A stretch of 8,718 nt of DNA from contig JASHXW010000496.1 of NCBI GenBank assembly GCA_030043395.1, forward strand, positions 1 to 8,718. The letters are read 5' to 3'. Position 1 is the first letter of the stretch. Each line of letters begins with the position of its first letter. The translations under genes and the position numbers were made by a program. Source of the DNA: Streptosporangiaceae bacterium (GTDB lineage Bacteria; Actinomycetota; Actinomycetes; Streptosporangiales; Streptosporangiaceae). Under the pieces are notes generated by a model, which saw nothing but the letters and a program-made list of their open reading frames with translations, was not told the origin of the DNA and ran no database searches. This document shows, piece by piece, positions 1 through 6,968 of the stretch.

Positions 1-762
1 CTCCTCGCCACGGATCACCAGGTTGACCCGCATCAGGTGGTCGTCGACCGCGTGCGCGAAGTGATAGGTCGGCAGTTGCACGCCGTCGCGGGCTGACTTG
101 AGGATCACCACGTCGTTGTAGTTGTCCTCGGCGGACAGCTCGCCGCGGATGACTTCCTCGAACTCCACCCGCCGTCCAGGAACGCCAGGAGAGCGGAACC
201 TGATCACGTACGGCGTGCCCTTGTCCAGCTCGGCCTGCAGGCGCTCGGCTGGCGCGTCCCGCCAGGTCGCCCATTCGCCGTAGTAGCCAGGCGGGACCTT
301 AGCGGCTTCCTGACGTTCCCGCATCTGGGCGAGCTCGGCCGCAGTGGCGAAGCAGGGATAGGCCTTGCCCTGGCGCACTAGGTCGCGGGCGTAGCTGGCG
401 TAGATGGCGCCTCGCGCCGACTGGGTGTACGGACCGTAGTCGCCGCTGCCGTCCTCCTCGTCAGGGAGCAGGCCGAAGTAGCGGAACGCCCGGTCGAACT
501 GCTCCAGCGCTCCAGGGACCTCGCGCGCCTGGTCGGTGTCCTCGATCCGCAGCAGGTAGCGGCCGCCCGAACGGTGGGCGACGTCGGCGTCGATCATGGC
601 CGTGTAGATCGAGCCGATGTGCATGTGCCCGGTCGGCGACGGCCCGAGCCTGGTGACCTTCGCCCCGTCAGGAAGCCCGCGGGGCGGATAACGCTGTTCC
701 CAGTACTCAGGTTCATGCAGATCGGCCGGAAACAGCGAGTCGGTCAGCGCGTTCGCTGGCAT
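1..762 (-). CDS. gltX: Glutamyl-tRNA synthetase, N-terminal 254 residues (cut by window edge)
   Basis: Class I aminoacyl-tRNA synthetase that activates glutamate with ATP and charges tRNA-Glu in the cytoplasm. I translated it from the minus strand: it starts at ATG 762-760 and stays open to base 1, so the C-terminal part, with the KMSKS loop and anticodon-binding domain, is missing. Seen: GPSPTGHMHIG at residues 40-50 (the HIGH-type ATP-binding motif), RIEDTD at 72-77, GPYTQSAR at 110-117, VEFEEVIRGE at 199-208 and HLMRVNLVIRGEE at 242-254. About 35 residues (with LFP and EYWEQRYPPRGLPDGAKVTR) precede the catalytic core; the GltX usual in actinobacteria starts almost directly at the RFAPSPTG motif. 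From memory, this extension and PPGYYGEWATWR (157-168) resemble the divergent GltX branch known from clostridia. A stop codon four codons upstream in frame and no other nearby start fix the start. There is no spaced Shine-Dalgarno; see the promoter entry. Glutamyl-queuosine synthetase is unlikely because the protein continues well past that core with tRNA-synthetase motifs. Confidence 0.93.
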   Translation of the reverse strand, partial: MPANALTDSLFPADLHEPEYWEQRYPPRGLPDGAKVTRLGPSPTGHMHIGSIYTAMIDADVAHRSGGRYLLRIEDTDQAREVPGALEQFDRAFRYFGLLPDEEDGSGDYGPYTQSARGAIYASYARDLVRQGKAYPCFATAAELAQMRERQEAAKVPPGYYGEWATWRDAPAERLQAELDKGTPYVIRFRSPGVPGRRVEFEEVIRGELSAEDNYNDVVILKSARDGVQLPTYHFAHAVDDHLMRVNLVIRGEE

Positions 763-774
763 TCCCCAACGCTA
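763..774 (-). promoter_or_regulatory. Candidate -10 box for leaderless gltX transcript
   Basis: Read on the minus strand, TAGCGT (774-769) is followed by six bases (TGGGGA) and then the gltX ATG. This TANNNT-N6-start layout places transcription initiation on or next to the start codon, which is the usual arrangement for leaderless actinobacterial genes. GGGGA touches the ATG directly, too close to work as a Shine-Dalgarno. No convincing -35 hexamer is visible 16-19 bases further upstream, so the call rests on the -10 and its position. Confidence 0.45.
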
Positions 775-850
775 TCAACCGCCTGTTTTCCCGATCGCGA
801 CACGCCGTCGCCGAGCAATGACGCGATGCGTACAGGGCGGCCGTCATGAT

Positions 851-856
851 GAGGAA
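851..856 (+). promoter_or_regulatory. Shine-Dalgarno site fixing the sbcD start
   Basis: GAGGAA sits just ahead of ATG 860, with five bases between GAGG and the start codon. The frame is open further up to an ATG at 818, but that codon has no purine-rich site before it. The 14 extra residues it would add are not SbcD-like, whereas translation from 860 begins MRLLHTSDWHLG, the standard SbcD N-terminus. Confidence 0.75.
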
Positions 857-859
857 TCG

Positions 860-2047
860 ATGAGACTGCTCCACACGTCGGACTGGCATCTGGGACGGAT
901 GCTGCACGGCGAGGATCTGCTCGCGCACCAGGCGGTCTTCCTGGACTGGCTGCTCGCCGAGGCCGTGGCGCGCAAGGTCGATGCAGTCCTGGTCGCTGGC
1001 GACGTCTACGACCGGGCAGTGCCGACGACCGATGCGGTGGCCGTACTCGACCGCGCCCTCAGCGGCTTCGCGCAGGCCCGGATTCCGGTGGTGCTGACCA
1101 GCGGGAACCACGACTCGGCGATCAGGCTCGGCTTCGGCTCGCGGCTCAGCGAGCTGGCCGGCATCCACCTGCGCACGACAGTGGCCGATGTCTCGCGGCC
1201 AGTCCTGCTCGCTGACGAGCACGGCGACCTGGCGGTGTACGGCATTCCGTACTTGCTGCCGGACGCGGTGATGTCCGAACTCGGGGCGGAGCGCTCGCAC
1301 GCCAGCGTGCTGGCCGCGGCGGCGGGCCTGATTCGTGCTGACGCGCGGCGTCGCGGGATCGAGCGCACTGTGGTCCTCGCGCACGCGTTCGTCTCAGGAG
1401 CAATGCCGTCAGATTCAGAACGGGACCTTCGTGTCGGCGGCATCGGGGACGCGCCTGCGTCAGTCTTCGCTGGCCTGACCTACGTCGCGCTCGGGCACCT
1501 GCACGGTCAGCAGGTCGTGACCTCTGGCGAGCCGGCGACGACGATCAGGTACTGCGGCTCACCGCTGGCGTTCTCCTTCTCCGAACGTAACCACGCGAAG
1601 TCGGTGAGCCTCGTCGAGGTCGACGGGTCAGGTCACGTGACCACGACCCAGCTCCCCGCCCCGGTGCCGCGTCCGCTGCGGGAGGTCCGCGGGAACCTCG
1701 ATGACCTGCTCCTACGGGCCGACACTGACCTGGCTGACCTGTCCGGTGCCTGGGTGCGTGTCGTGCTCACCGACTCGGTACGGCCGGCCGCGCCGATGGA
1801 GCGGCTGCGCGAGAAATGGCCGCACACGCTGGTGCTCGACTTCGAGCCTGACTGCGAGCTGCCGGATGCGCAGGCCGACCTGCGCCGGGTGTCGCAGGTG
1901 AGCGATCCGGTCGAGCTTTGCGGGCTGTTCGTCGAGTTCACCGGCGGGGAGCCGCCAGACGAGGAGCAGCAAGCGGTGCTCGCCGACGTGATCGAGACCG
2001 TCCAGCACGCCGAAACGGCCGACTCTGACCTGGCGGCAGCCGCCTAA
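860..2047 (+). CDS. sbcD: Exonuclease SbcCD, nuclease subunit D (Mre11-type)
   Basis: Metallophosphoesterase nuclease subunit of SbcCD, which with SbcC forms an ATP-dependent complex that opens DNA hairpins and trims double-strand ends. The 395-residue product is close to the usual SbcD length. All manganese-binding phosphoesterase motifs are visible: D8 and H10 in HTSDWHLG, GDVYD at 47-51, GNHD at 82-85, H175 in VLAHAF, and GHLH at 212-215. The part after about residue 270 matches the position of the SbcD C-terminal domain that contacts the SbcC coiled coil. The stop TAA overlaps the sbcC ATG by one base, so the subunits are probably translationally coupled at matched levels. The gene is divergent from gltX across 97 bp; a promoter must lie there, but I cannot pick a convincing -35/-10 pair on this strand. 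No motif is damaged, so the protein should be active. Confidence 0.97.
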   Translation: MRLLHTSDWHLGRMLHGEDLLAHQAVFLDWLLAEAVARKVDAVLVAGDVYDRAVPTTDAVAVLDRALSGFAQARIPVVLTSGNHDSAIRLGFGSRLSELAGIHLRTTVADVSRPVLLADEHGDLAVYGIPYLLPDAVMSELGAERSHASVLAAAAGLIRADARRRGIERTVVLAHAFVSGAMPSDSERDLRVGGIGDAPASVFAGLTYVALGHLHGQQVVTSGEPATTIRYCGSPLAFSFSERNHAKSVSLVEVDGSGHVTTTQLPAPVPRPLREVRGNLDDLLLRADTDLADLSGAWVRVVLTDSVRPAAPMERLREKWPHTLVLDFEPDCELPDAQADLRRVSQVSDPVELCGLFVEFTGGEPPDEEQQAVLADVIETVQHAETADSDLAAAA

Positions 2048-5028
2048 TGCGGCTGCACGCGCTCGAGCTGACCGCGTTCGGGCCGTACGCGACGACGCAG
2101 CGCATCGACTTCGACCGGCTGACCAGCGGCGGGCTTTTCCTGCTCGAAGGGCCAACCGGCGCTGGCAAGACGACGATCCTGGATGCGATCACGTTCGCCT
2201 TGTACGGCGGGCTGGCTGGCGAGGATTCCACCCAGGACCGGCTGGTCTGCGCTTTCGCCGATTCGGATGCCGAGCCTTCCGTCACGCTCGAGTTCTCCCT
2301 GCGCGGCGTTCGCTACCTGATCACGCGCGTGCCCGAGCACAGGCGGCTCAAGCGGCGCGGCGACGGCTACACCGTCGAGCCGACCCGGGTGCACCTGCGT
2401 CGCGGCACCGCATCCGGTACGTGGGTCAGCCTCTCGTCGAACAAGGCCGAGGTCGGTGACCTCGTCAACACCATCGTCGGCCTGAGCCGGACTCAGTTCA
2501 CCCAGGTGATGCTGCTGCCGCAAGGCGAGTTCGCGAGGTTCCTGCGCAGCGACGATGACGACCGCCGGGCGGTACTGACCAAGCTCTTCGGCACCGAGCT
2601 GTACGACAAGATCACCGACGAGCTCGACCGCCGAAGGGCGGAAGCCGTGCGCAGCAGGCTCGGAGCAGAGCGCAAGATCGCCGATGCGGTCTCAGCGGCC
2701 GCCGAGGCCGCCGGCCTGGACGCGAGCGAACGCGCCGAGCTGCTCGCGCTGTCGCAGGGCGATCGCGGGACGAGGTTCAGCCAGATCAGTGCGGAGCTGG
2801 CGACGGCGCTCGCATTGGCCAGCACGGAGCTCGAGCAGACATCAGGACAGGCCGAGTCAGCGGCGGCGGCCAGCGTGTCGGCAGCCCGGCAGGCAGAGCT
2901 GATGGCGCGGCTCACCAGGGTCCTCAGCGAGCTCGCCAGGCACGAGGAGACACGGCCGGAGCACGAGGCGCGGGCGGCCGAGCTAGCCCAGGCCCGCCGG
3001 GCTGACCCGGTCCGGCCCCTGCTTGTCGCCCTGGCTGACGCGGAGACGGAGAGCTGGGCGGCCACGAAGGCACTGCCGGGCGAGGCTCCCGTCTCCGCCA
3101 GGCTGGCTAGGCAGGCGCGCAAGCGGGCAGTCGCTCGTGCCGAGGCCGGGCTCAAGGAGGCGACCGGCCTGGAGCACCTTGTTCATGCTGAGAAAACAGT
3201 GCCTGCGAAGGCGAGCACAGCCAGCGAGCTCGATCGGGATGCGGCCAGGGCGGCTGCTTCGCTTGCTTCGCTGACAGCGGCCGGGCGAGACCTGCCAGGG
3301 CGGATCTCGGCGGTCGAGGCCAAGCTCAACGAAGCCACGGGCGTGGCTGCCGGGCTCGATGCTGCCAGGCAGCGGCAGGTAGCGCTCGCCGCTGTCAGCG
3401 CGGCAGCTACCCGGCTGGCCGAGCTTGAGCCGCTGCTGGCCGCCCGCGTGGCTGCCGTGCAGGCAGCGGTCGACGAGCACCAGCGGCTGGTCGATGCCCA
3501 CCAGCGGGTGGTTGATGCCCGACTGGCCGGAATGGCCGGGGAGCTGGCCGACGGGCTAGCCGACGGAGCCCCCTGCCCGGTGTGCGGGTCGGCCGAGCAC
3601 CCGTCGCCCGCGGCGCCCGATGCCAGCGCAGTCACCGCGGAGGTCGTGGCCGCGGCGCGCGAACTGCGCGACGCCGCCCGTGAGCGGCGTGAGCGCGCGG
3701 ACAGCGAGCATGCTGAGGTGCGCGATGAGGCCAACCAGTGCGCCGCGCTCGCCGGCGGCAGTTCGGTGGCCGAGATCAGCGCCGAGCTGGCGGCGGTGGC
3801 TGGGCGGCTGAACCAGGCCGAGCTGGCCGCAGCGCAGGCCGGGGATCTGCAGGCAGCGCTCGCCGATCTCCGCGCCAGACAGGACCGGCTTGGCGCTGAG
3901 GTGGTGGCGGCCACTGAGGCGCAGGCCGATGCGCGTACCCGGGCGCAGCTAGCCCGGTCGGAACTCGCGGCACTGGAAGGCGAGCTCGCCGAAGCAGCAG
4001 GCTCGCACAGCTCGGTGGCGGAGCGCCATTCGGCCATCAGCCTGCAGGCCAAGGCAGATCGCATGATTGCCGAAGGGCTTGACCGCCTGGCGGTGGCGCT
4101 TGCCGCACGGGAGCAGGCCAGTTCTCGTGCCGACGCCGAGGCGCTAGCCAGCGGATTCGCCAGCCTCGACCTGGCCAGGGCGGCCGTCCGGACGCCGCGC
4201 GAGCAGAGCCGGCTGGACGAGCAGGCGCGCGAATGGGAGGCGGAACGGACGACGCTGCGTTCGGCGGCACAGGGGACTGAGCTGGCCGGGCTTGACCCTG
4301 CTCAGGCGGGGCAGGTGCAGGAGCTGGCCGATCGCGCCGCCGCCGGGCTGGCCGCGGCTCGCGACGCCGAACGGCGAGCCAGGGCGGCCTGGGACGCGCT
4401 GCAGCGCCGGACGAAGCGGCTGGGACTTCTGATCGGCGAGCTGCGCGCGGCAGAGCAGGCAGCGGCGGAGCTCGTCGCGGCGACCGAACCGGTCATCTAC
4501 CTGGCCGGACTGGCCAAGGGAATGGAGGGCCGCCGGCGGGTGGCCCTGACCACGTACGTGCTGAGGCACTGGTTCGAGCAAGTGGTCGCCGCGGCGAACA
4601 TCCGGCTGGCGGTGATGTCGTCCGGCAGGTACGAGCTGAAGCGGCTGGACGAGGGCGAGTCCCGGCGGCAGCGAGCAGGGCTGACGCTGTCGGTGGTCGA
4701 CCGTCATACCGGACAGGAGCGCAGCCCCGGGTCGCTGTCGGGCGGTGAGCTGTTCTACACCTCGCTGGCGCTTGCGCTCGGGCTGGCCGACGTGGTCACT
4801 GCCGAAGCCGGGGGAGTCGACACCCAGACGCTGTTCATCGACGAGGGATTCGGGACGCTCGACTCCCAGACCCTGGACCACGTGCTCGGAGTCATCGACG
4901 AGCTCCGTGACCGGGGCCGCGTCGTCGGCATCGTCAGCCACGTGGCTGACCTGAAGGAACGCATCCCCGAGCGCGTCGAGGTCCGTCGGCTGCCCGACGG
5001 CTCCTCCACGCTCAAGGTCGTCGCGTGA
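2047..5028 (+). CDS. sbcC: Exonuclease SbcCD, ATPase subunit C (Rad50-type SMC protein)
   Basis: ATPase subunit of SbcCD; it clamps DNA and drives the SbcD nuclease by ATP-dependent closing. The product is 993 residues, normal for the family. Domains in order: N-terminal ATPase lobe with Walker A GPTGAGKT at 35-42; TQVMLLPQGEFARFL at about 155-170, a conserved SbcC segment with a Q-loop; a long Ala/Glu/Arg-rich coiled coil from about 185; the zinc hook CPVCG at 510-514, almost exactly mid-protein; the return coiled coil to about 830; and the C-terminal lobe with signature LSGGE at 897-901, Walker B TLFIDEGFGTLD at 928-939 and the H-loop histidine at 965 (IVSHVADL). Every catalytic element is present. 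The ATG lies in TAATG with the sbcD stop, and there is no strong Shine-Dalgarno, which fits coupling. Several long open frames on the opposite strand are by-products of the GC-rich coiled-coil codons. No clear terminator follows. Confidence 0.97.
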   Translation: MRLHALELTAFGPYATTQRIDFDRLTSGGLFLLEGPTGAGKTTILDAITFALYGGLAGEDSTQDRLVCAFADSDAEPSVTLEFSLRGVRYLITRVPEHRRLKRRGDGYTVEPTRVHLRRGTASGTWVSLSSNKAEVGDLVNTIVGLSRTQFTQVMLLPQGEFARFLRSDDDDRRAVLTKLFGTELYDKITDELDRRRAEAVRSRLGAERKIADAVSAAAEAAGLDASERAELLALSQGDRGTRFSQISAELATALALASTELEQTSGQAESAAAASVSAARQAELMARLTRVLSELARHEETRPEHEARAAELAQARRADPVRPLLVALADAETESWAATKALPGEAPVSARLARQARKRAVARAEAGLKEATGLEHLVHAEKTVPAKASTASELDRDAARAAASLASLTAAGRDLPGRISAVEAKLNEATGVAAGLDAARQRQVALAAVSAAATRLAELEPLLAARVAAVQAAVDEHQRLVDAHQRVVDARLAGMAGELADGLADGAPCPVCGSAEHPSPAAPDASAVTAEVVAAARELRDAARERRERADSEHAEVRDEANQCAALAGGSSVAEISAELAAVAGRLNQAELAAAQAGDLQAALADLRARQDRLGAEVVAATEAQADARTRAQLARSELAALEGELAEAAGSHSSVAERHSAISLQAKADRMIAEGLDRLAVALAAREQASSRADAEALASGFASLDLARAAVRTPREQSRLDEQAREWEAERTTLRSAAQGTELAGLDPAQAGQVQELADRAAAGLAAARDAERRARAAWDALQRRTKRLGLLIGELRAAEQAAAELVAATEPVIYLAGLAKGMEGRRRVALTTYVLRHWFEQVVAAANIRLAVMSSGRYELKRLDEGESRRQRAGLTLSVVDRHTGQERSPGSLSGGELFYTSLALALGLADVVTAEAGGVDTQTLFIDEGFGTLDSQTLDHVLGVIDELRDRGRVVGIVSHVADLKERIPERVEVRRLPDGSSTLKVVA

Positions 5029-5050
5029 GAGCGAAACTCCCGCGCTGCCC

Positions 5051-5083
5051 TTGACAACCTGAGCCTTCATCGGCGGGTCTAAG
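5051..5083 (+). promoter_or_regulatory. Candidate ECF-type (autoregulatory) promoter of the sigma/propeller unit
   Basis: The 80-bp gap after sbcC contains TTGACAACC at 5051-5059 and GTCTAAG at 5077-5083. Read as an ECF promoter, AACC (5056-5059) and GTCT (5077-5080) are 17 bases apart, which fits the AAC / (C)GTC pattern common to many ECF sigma promoters. Initiation would fall near 5087, leaving a leader of about 20 bases with GAGGGAG (5093-5099) nine bases before ATG 5109. TTGACA also equals a housekeeping -35, but no TANNNT lies 16-19 bases after it. That the sigma factor controls its own gene is inference. Confidence 0.4.
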
Positions 5084-5108
5084 AGGGCGTTCGAGGGAGT
5101 CGCCGAGC

Positions 5109-5603
5109 ATGGCAAGTGAGGACGAGTTCGCGGAGTTCGTCGCTGGCGCGCTGCCTGGGTTGCTGCGCTTCGGCCACGTGCTGACCGGCAACGCCGAGGC
5201 CGCTGAGGACCTTGTCCAGACTGCCCTCGGCCGGTCGTTGCGGGCCTGGCGGCTGCGGCGGATCGATGATCCTCGCGCCTATGTCCGCAAGGTCATGGTC
5301 AACAGCTACGCCTCGTGGTACCGCAGGCACCCGGGCCGGGAACGGGCGCTAGCCGAGCCGGCGGCTCTCAGCGTCACTGATGATCATGCAAGCCGGGTGG
5401 ACGACCGTGATGCGGTCTGGCGCGCCTTGCAGTTGCTACCTCCCGGACAGCGGGCCGTAATCGTGCTGCGTTATTACGAGGATCTGACCGAGACGGAGAT
5501 CGCCGCCGTGATGGGAACCTCCGCCGGGACGGTGAAGAGCCAGGCCGCACGCGGCTTGCGTCGCCTCGCCGGTCTCCTGGCGTCAACCGAGGCAGTGAGG
5601 TAG
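5109..5603 (+). CDS. SigE-family (Streptomyces-type) ECF RNA polymerase sigma factor
   Basis: Small sigma-70 family factor of the extracytoplasmic-function class; it binds core RNA polymerase in the cytoplasm and directs it to a dedicated promoter set. The 164-residue product contains sigma region 2 at about 8-75, with LTGNAEAAEDLVQTAL (25-40) for core binding and RAYVRKVMVNSYASWYRR (56-73) for -10 recognition. A short linker follows, then region 4 at about 105-155, with LPPGQRAVIVLRYYEDL (110-126) and the helix-turn-helix TETEIAAVMGTSAGTVKSQ (127-145). The FAEFVAGALPGLLRFGHVLTG start and the YVRKVMVN wording are typical of the actinobacterial SigE-fam_strep group (TIGR02983). ATG 5109 is chosen for GAGGGAG nine bases upstream and for the conserved N-terminus. 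It has no C-terminal SnoaL-type extension. Its gene ends 3 bp before the membrane propeller gene, making an operon nearly certain. The regulon cannot be read from this window. Confidence 0.92.
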   Translation: MASEDEFAEFVAGALPGLLRFGHVLTGNAEAAEDLVQTALGRSLRAWRLRRIDDPRAYVRKVMVNSYASWYRRHPGRERALAEPAALSVTDDHASRVDDRDAVWRALQLLPPGQRAVIVLRYYEDLTETEIAAVMGTSAGTVKSQAARGLRRLAGLLASTEAVR

Positions 5604-5606
5604 GCC

Positions 5607-6836
5607 GTGGTGAATCAGGACATGGACGACCTGGAGGGCCGAATCCGCGATGCCCTTCGCGATCCGCGCCGCGAGCTTGCGGCCTGGCCGGACCCGATGT
5701 GGCGGATCCGCCGCGCCGCGCGGCGCCAGCGTGCCCAGCTCCTCGTGGTGACCACCGCTCTAGCCGGCGGCACGTCGGCCATCGTCGTGGCCGCGGCTTT
5801 GATCCTGCCGGCGCCCTCTACCAAGCAGCCCGGCGTATCTGTGCCTGCGTGTCCGATGGGCACGGCGTACGGCGGGGTGCATGGACGGGTCCACGATCAC
5901 GGGCGGACTGTCAGCCGCCTCTCCCGGCCCGGCGCGCTGGCAGTAGGCCCGCATGGTCAGCTCTACGTTGCCGACGACCGGCTCAATGAGATTCTTCAGG
6001 CACTTCCAGACGGCCGTTTCCTGGTTGTCGCCGGCAACGGCAAGCGAGGGTACTCCGGCTATGGCGGCCCGGCGACGGCGGCATCCTTGAACGATCCGGG
6101 CGGGATGACCGTGGCGAGAAACGGGACGATCTACTTCGCCGATACCGGCAACAACCGAGTCCGGGCCGTTTATCCCACCGGGCGGATCGCGACCATTGCC
6201 GGTAATGGCCGGTACGGCGCCTGGGTTGCCGGAGGTACACGGGCGCTTTCTGCCGGCCTCGGCGGTCCTGCCGACGTGACGTTCAGCCCGGGCGGTTGCC
6301 TCTATATCGCCGACCAGGCTACGAGCGAGATCCTGCGCCTCGACGCCGCGGGTCGCCTCGTTCACGTGGCAGGCACGCCCGGCGCGGCTGGCGTCGAGGG
6401 AATTGGCGGTCCCGCGGTCAGGGCTTCAGCAGACGGGCCAAGCGCGCTGGCCTTCGATCATGCGGGCGAGTTGTACGTGGCCGGTTCGAACACCAAGACG
6501 CTGCTCATGATCGGCGCACGCGGACGCATGCGCCTGCCAATCGGGCTCACGGGCTTCTACCCGCGCGGTCCCGGTGGCCTGGTCACAGAGCCTGATGGTG
6601 TCGTGACGATGAACGGTCAGCTCATCCAGCGGATCACCGGCCGGGTCCTGCGTACCCTGCATAACCTCGCTCGAGCCCATTTGCCGGGGGTCAGGAACTT
6701 CCTGCCCAACGGCATCGCCGTAAGCGCCAACGGCACCATCTACCTCGACACTTATGCGGGGAACGGATACTCCACCAAGACCGCGCTAATCGCGATCGAG
6801 CCGAACGGCCACCTGCGCGTGCTCTGGCGGAGCTGA
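5607..6836 (+). CDS. Single-pass membrane protein with extracytoplasmic NHL-repeat beta-propeller; putative partner of the ECF sigma factor
   Basis: A 409-residue protein. Residues 1-44 are charged and arginine-rich (DDLEGRIRDALRD, then RRAARRQR). Residues 45-67 form one hydrophobic helix; the positive charge before it predicts the N-terminus inside and the rest outside. From about 100 on there are NHL-type repeats: ALAVGPHGQLYVAD (110-123), AGNGKRGYSGYGGPATAAS (142-160) followed by GGMTVARNGTIYFADTGNNR (165-184), then GGPADVTFSPGGCLYIAD (219-236), ALAFDHAGELYVAG (280-293) and GIAVSANGTIYLD (369-381), with a weaker blade at about 315-345. This suggests a roughly six-bladed propeller. The only cysteines, C82 and C231, are both external and could form a disulfide. 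No catalytic site is evident, and there is no HxxxCxxC zinc anti-sigma motif. Genes in this position next to SigE-family factors often encode one-helix proteins with a short cytoplasmic segment; an anti-sigma or sensor role is inferred from position and topology. Start: GTG 5607 follows GTGAGG (5595-5600) by six bases; GTG 5610 or ATG 5622 are also possible. Confidence 0.8.
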   Translation: MVNQDMDDLEGRIRDALRDPRRELAAWPDPMWRIRRAARRQRAQLLVVTTALAGGTSAIVVAAALILPAPSTKQPGVSVPACPMGTAYGGVHGRVHDHGRTVSRLSRPGALAVGPHGQLYVADDRLNEILQALPDGRFLVVAGNGKRGYSGYGGPATAASLNDPGGMTVARNGTIYFADTGNNRVRAVYPTGRIATIAGNGRYGAWVAGGTRALSAGLGGPADVTFSPGGCLYIADQATSEILRLDAAGRLVHVAGTPGAAGVEGIGGPAVRASADGPSALAFDHAGELYVAGSNTKTLLMIGARGRMRLPIGLTGFYPRGPGGLVTEPDGVVTMNGQLIQRITGRVLRTLHNLARAHLPGVRNFLPNGIAVSANGTIYLDTYAGNGYSTKTALIAIEPNGHLRVLWRS

Positions 6837-6857
6837 GCGGCCTTCCCGCCCGCAGCT

Positions 6858-6913
6858 TCATGATCTCGAGGACTTGGCCGGCGAAAGTGCCGACGAAGTC
6901 TTCAGGATCATGG
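6858..6913 (+). repeat. Imperfect inverted repeat forming a 56-nt hairpin; candidate terminator or attenuator
   Basis: Bases 6858-6882 and 6889-6913 pair in register around a GAAAGT loop (6883-6888). Of 25 positions, 19 are Watson-Crick pairs and 3 are G-U pairs (6858/6913, 6866/6905, 6870/6901). There are 3 mismatches: 6867/6904, 6876/6895 and 6878/6893. The tip is CGGC/GCCG and the base is CATGATC/GATCATG. It starts 21 bp after the propeller gene's stop, where a terminator would be expected; actinobacterial terminators often lack a T-run, as here. The right arm overlaps the first unit of the 21-bp tandem repeat, so the second unit could pair with the same left arm instead. Confidence 0.7.
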
Positions 6914-6939
6914 TCGTGGTCTTCAGGATCATGGTCGTG
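6898..6939 (+). repeat. Perfect head-to-tail 2 x 21-bp tandem repeat
   Basis: Two identical abutting 21-bp units lie at 6898-6918 and 6919-6939, each beginning GTCTTCAGGATCATGG and ending TCGTG. A third, diverged copy of the first 16 bases lies inverted at 6858-6873 and forms the left arm of the hairpin. The block lies between the propeller gene and the dehydrogenase gene and ends 29 bp before the latter's start. It could be repeated operator half-sites, alternative pairing partners in a leader RNA, or a recent slippage duplication; the sequence alone does not decide. Confidence 0.9.
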
Positions 6940-6946
6940 CACCACC
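6933..6946. promoter_or_regulatory. Imperfect 14-bp palindrome upstream of the dehydrogenase gene
   Basis: GGTCGTGCACCACC is symmetric about GTGCAC except for one pair (positions 4 and 11). It covers the end of the second 21-bp unit and lies 22 bp before the GTG start, a plausible place for a repressor site. It is short enough to occur by chance in GC-rich DNA. Confidence 0.2.
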
Positions 6947-6951
6947 TTTCC

Positions 6952-6962
6952 AGGAGGCGAGG
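6952..6962 (+). promoter_or_regulatory. Shine-Dalgarno region of the dehydrogenase gene
   Basis: AGGAGG (6952-6957) lies 11 bases before GTG 6969, and a second GAGG (6959-6962) lies six bases before it. Together they support the GTG start, whose product begins with a normal short lead into the TGANHGIG cofactor motif. Confidence 0.7.
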
Positions 6963-6968
6963 CAAGCA

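Noticed and set aside
818..859. In-frame upstream ATG that would add 14 residues to SbcD
   Set aside because: No Shine-Dalgarno precedes it, the added residues are not family-like, and ATG 860 has a good GAGGAA and the standard N-terminus.
2650..4480. Repeated Ala/Leu/Glu codon runs in sbcC that look like DNA repeats
   Set aside because: They reflect heptad coiled-coil composition in the SbcC arms; I found no exact long repeat units.
5029..5050. Possible terminator after sbcC
   Set aside because: Only a four-base stem (AGCG/CGCT) can be formed and no T-run follows; read-through into the sigma gene remains possible.
713..5115. Many long open frames on the minus strand opposite sbcD and sbcC
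   Set aside because: They lie opposite two fully convincing genes, have low-complexity Arg/Ser/Ala-rich products without domains, and arise from the GC-rich third positions.
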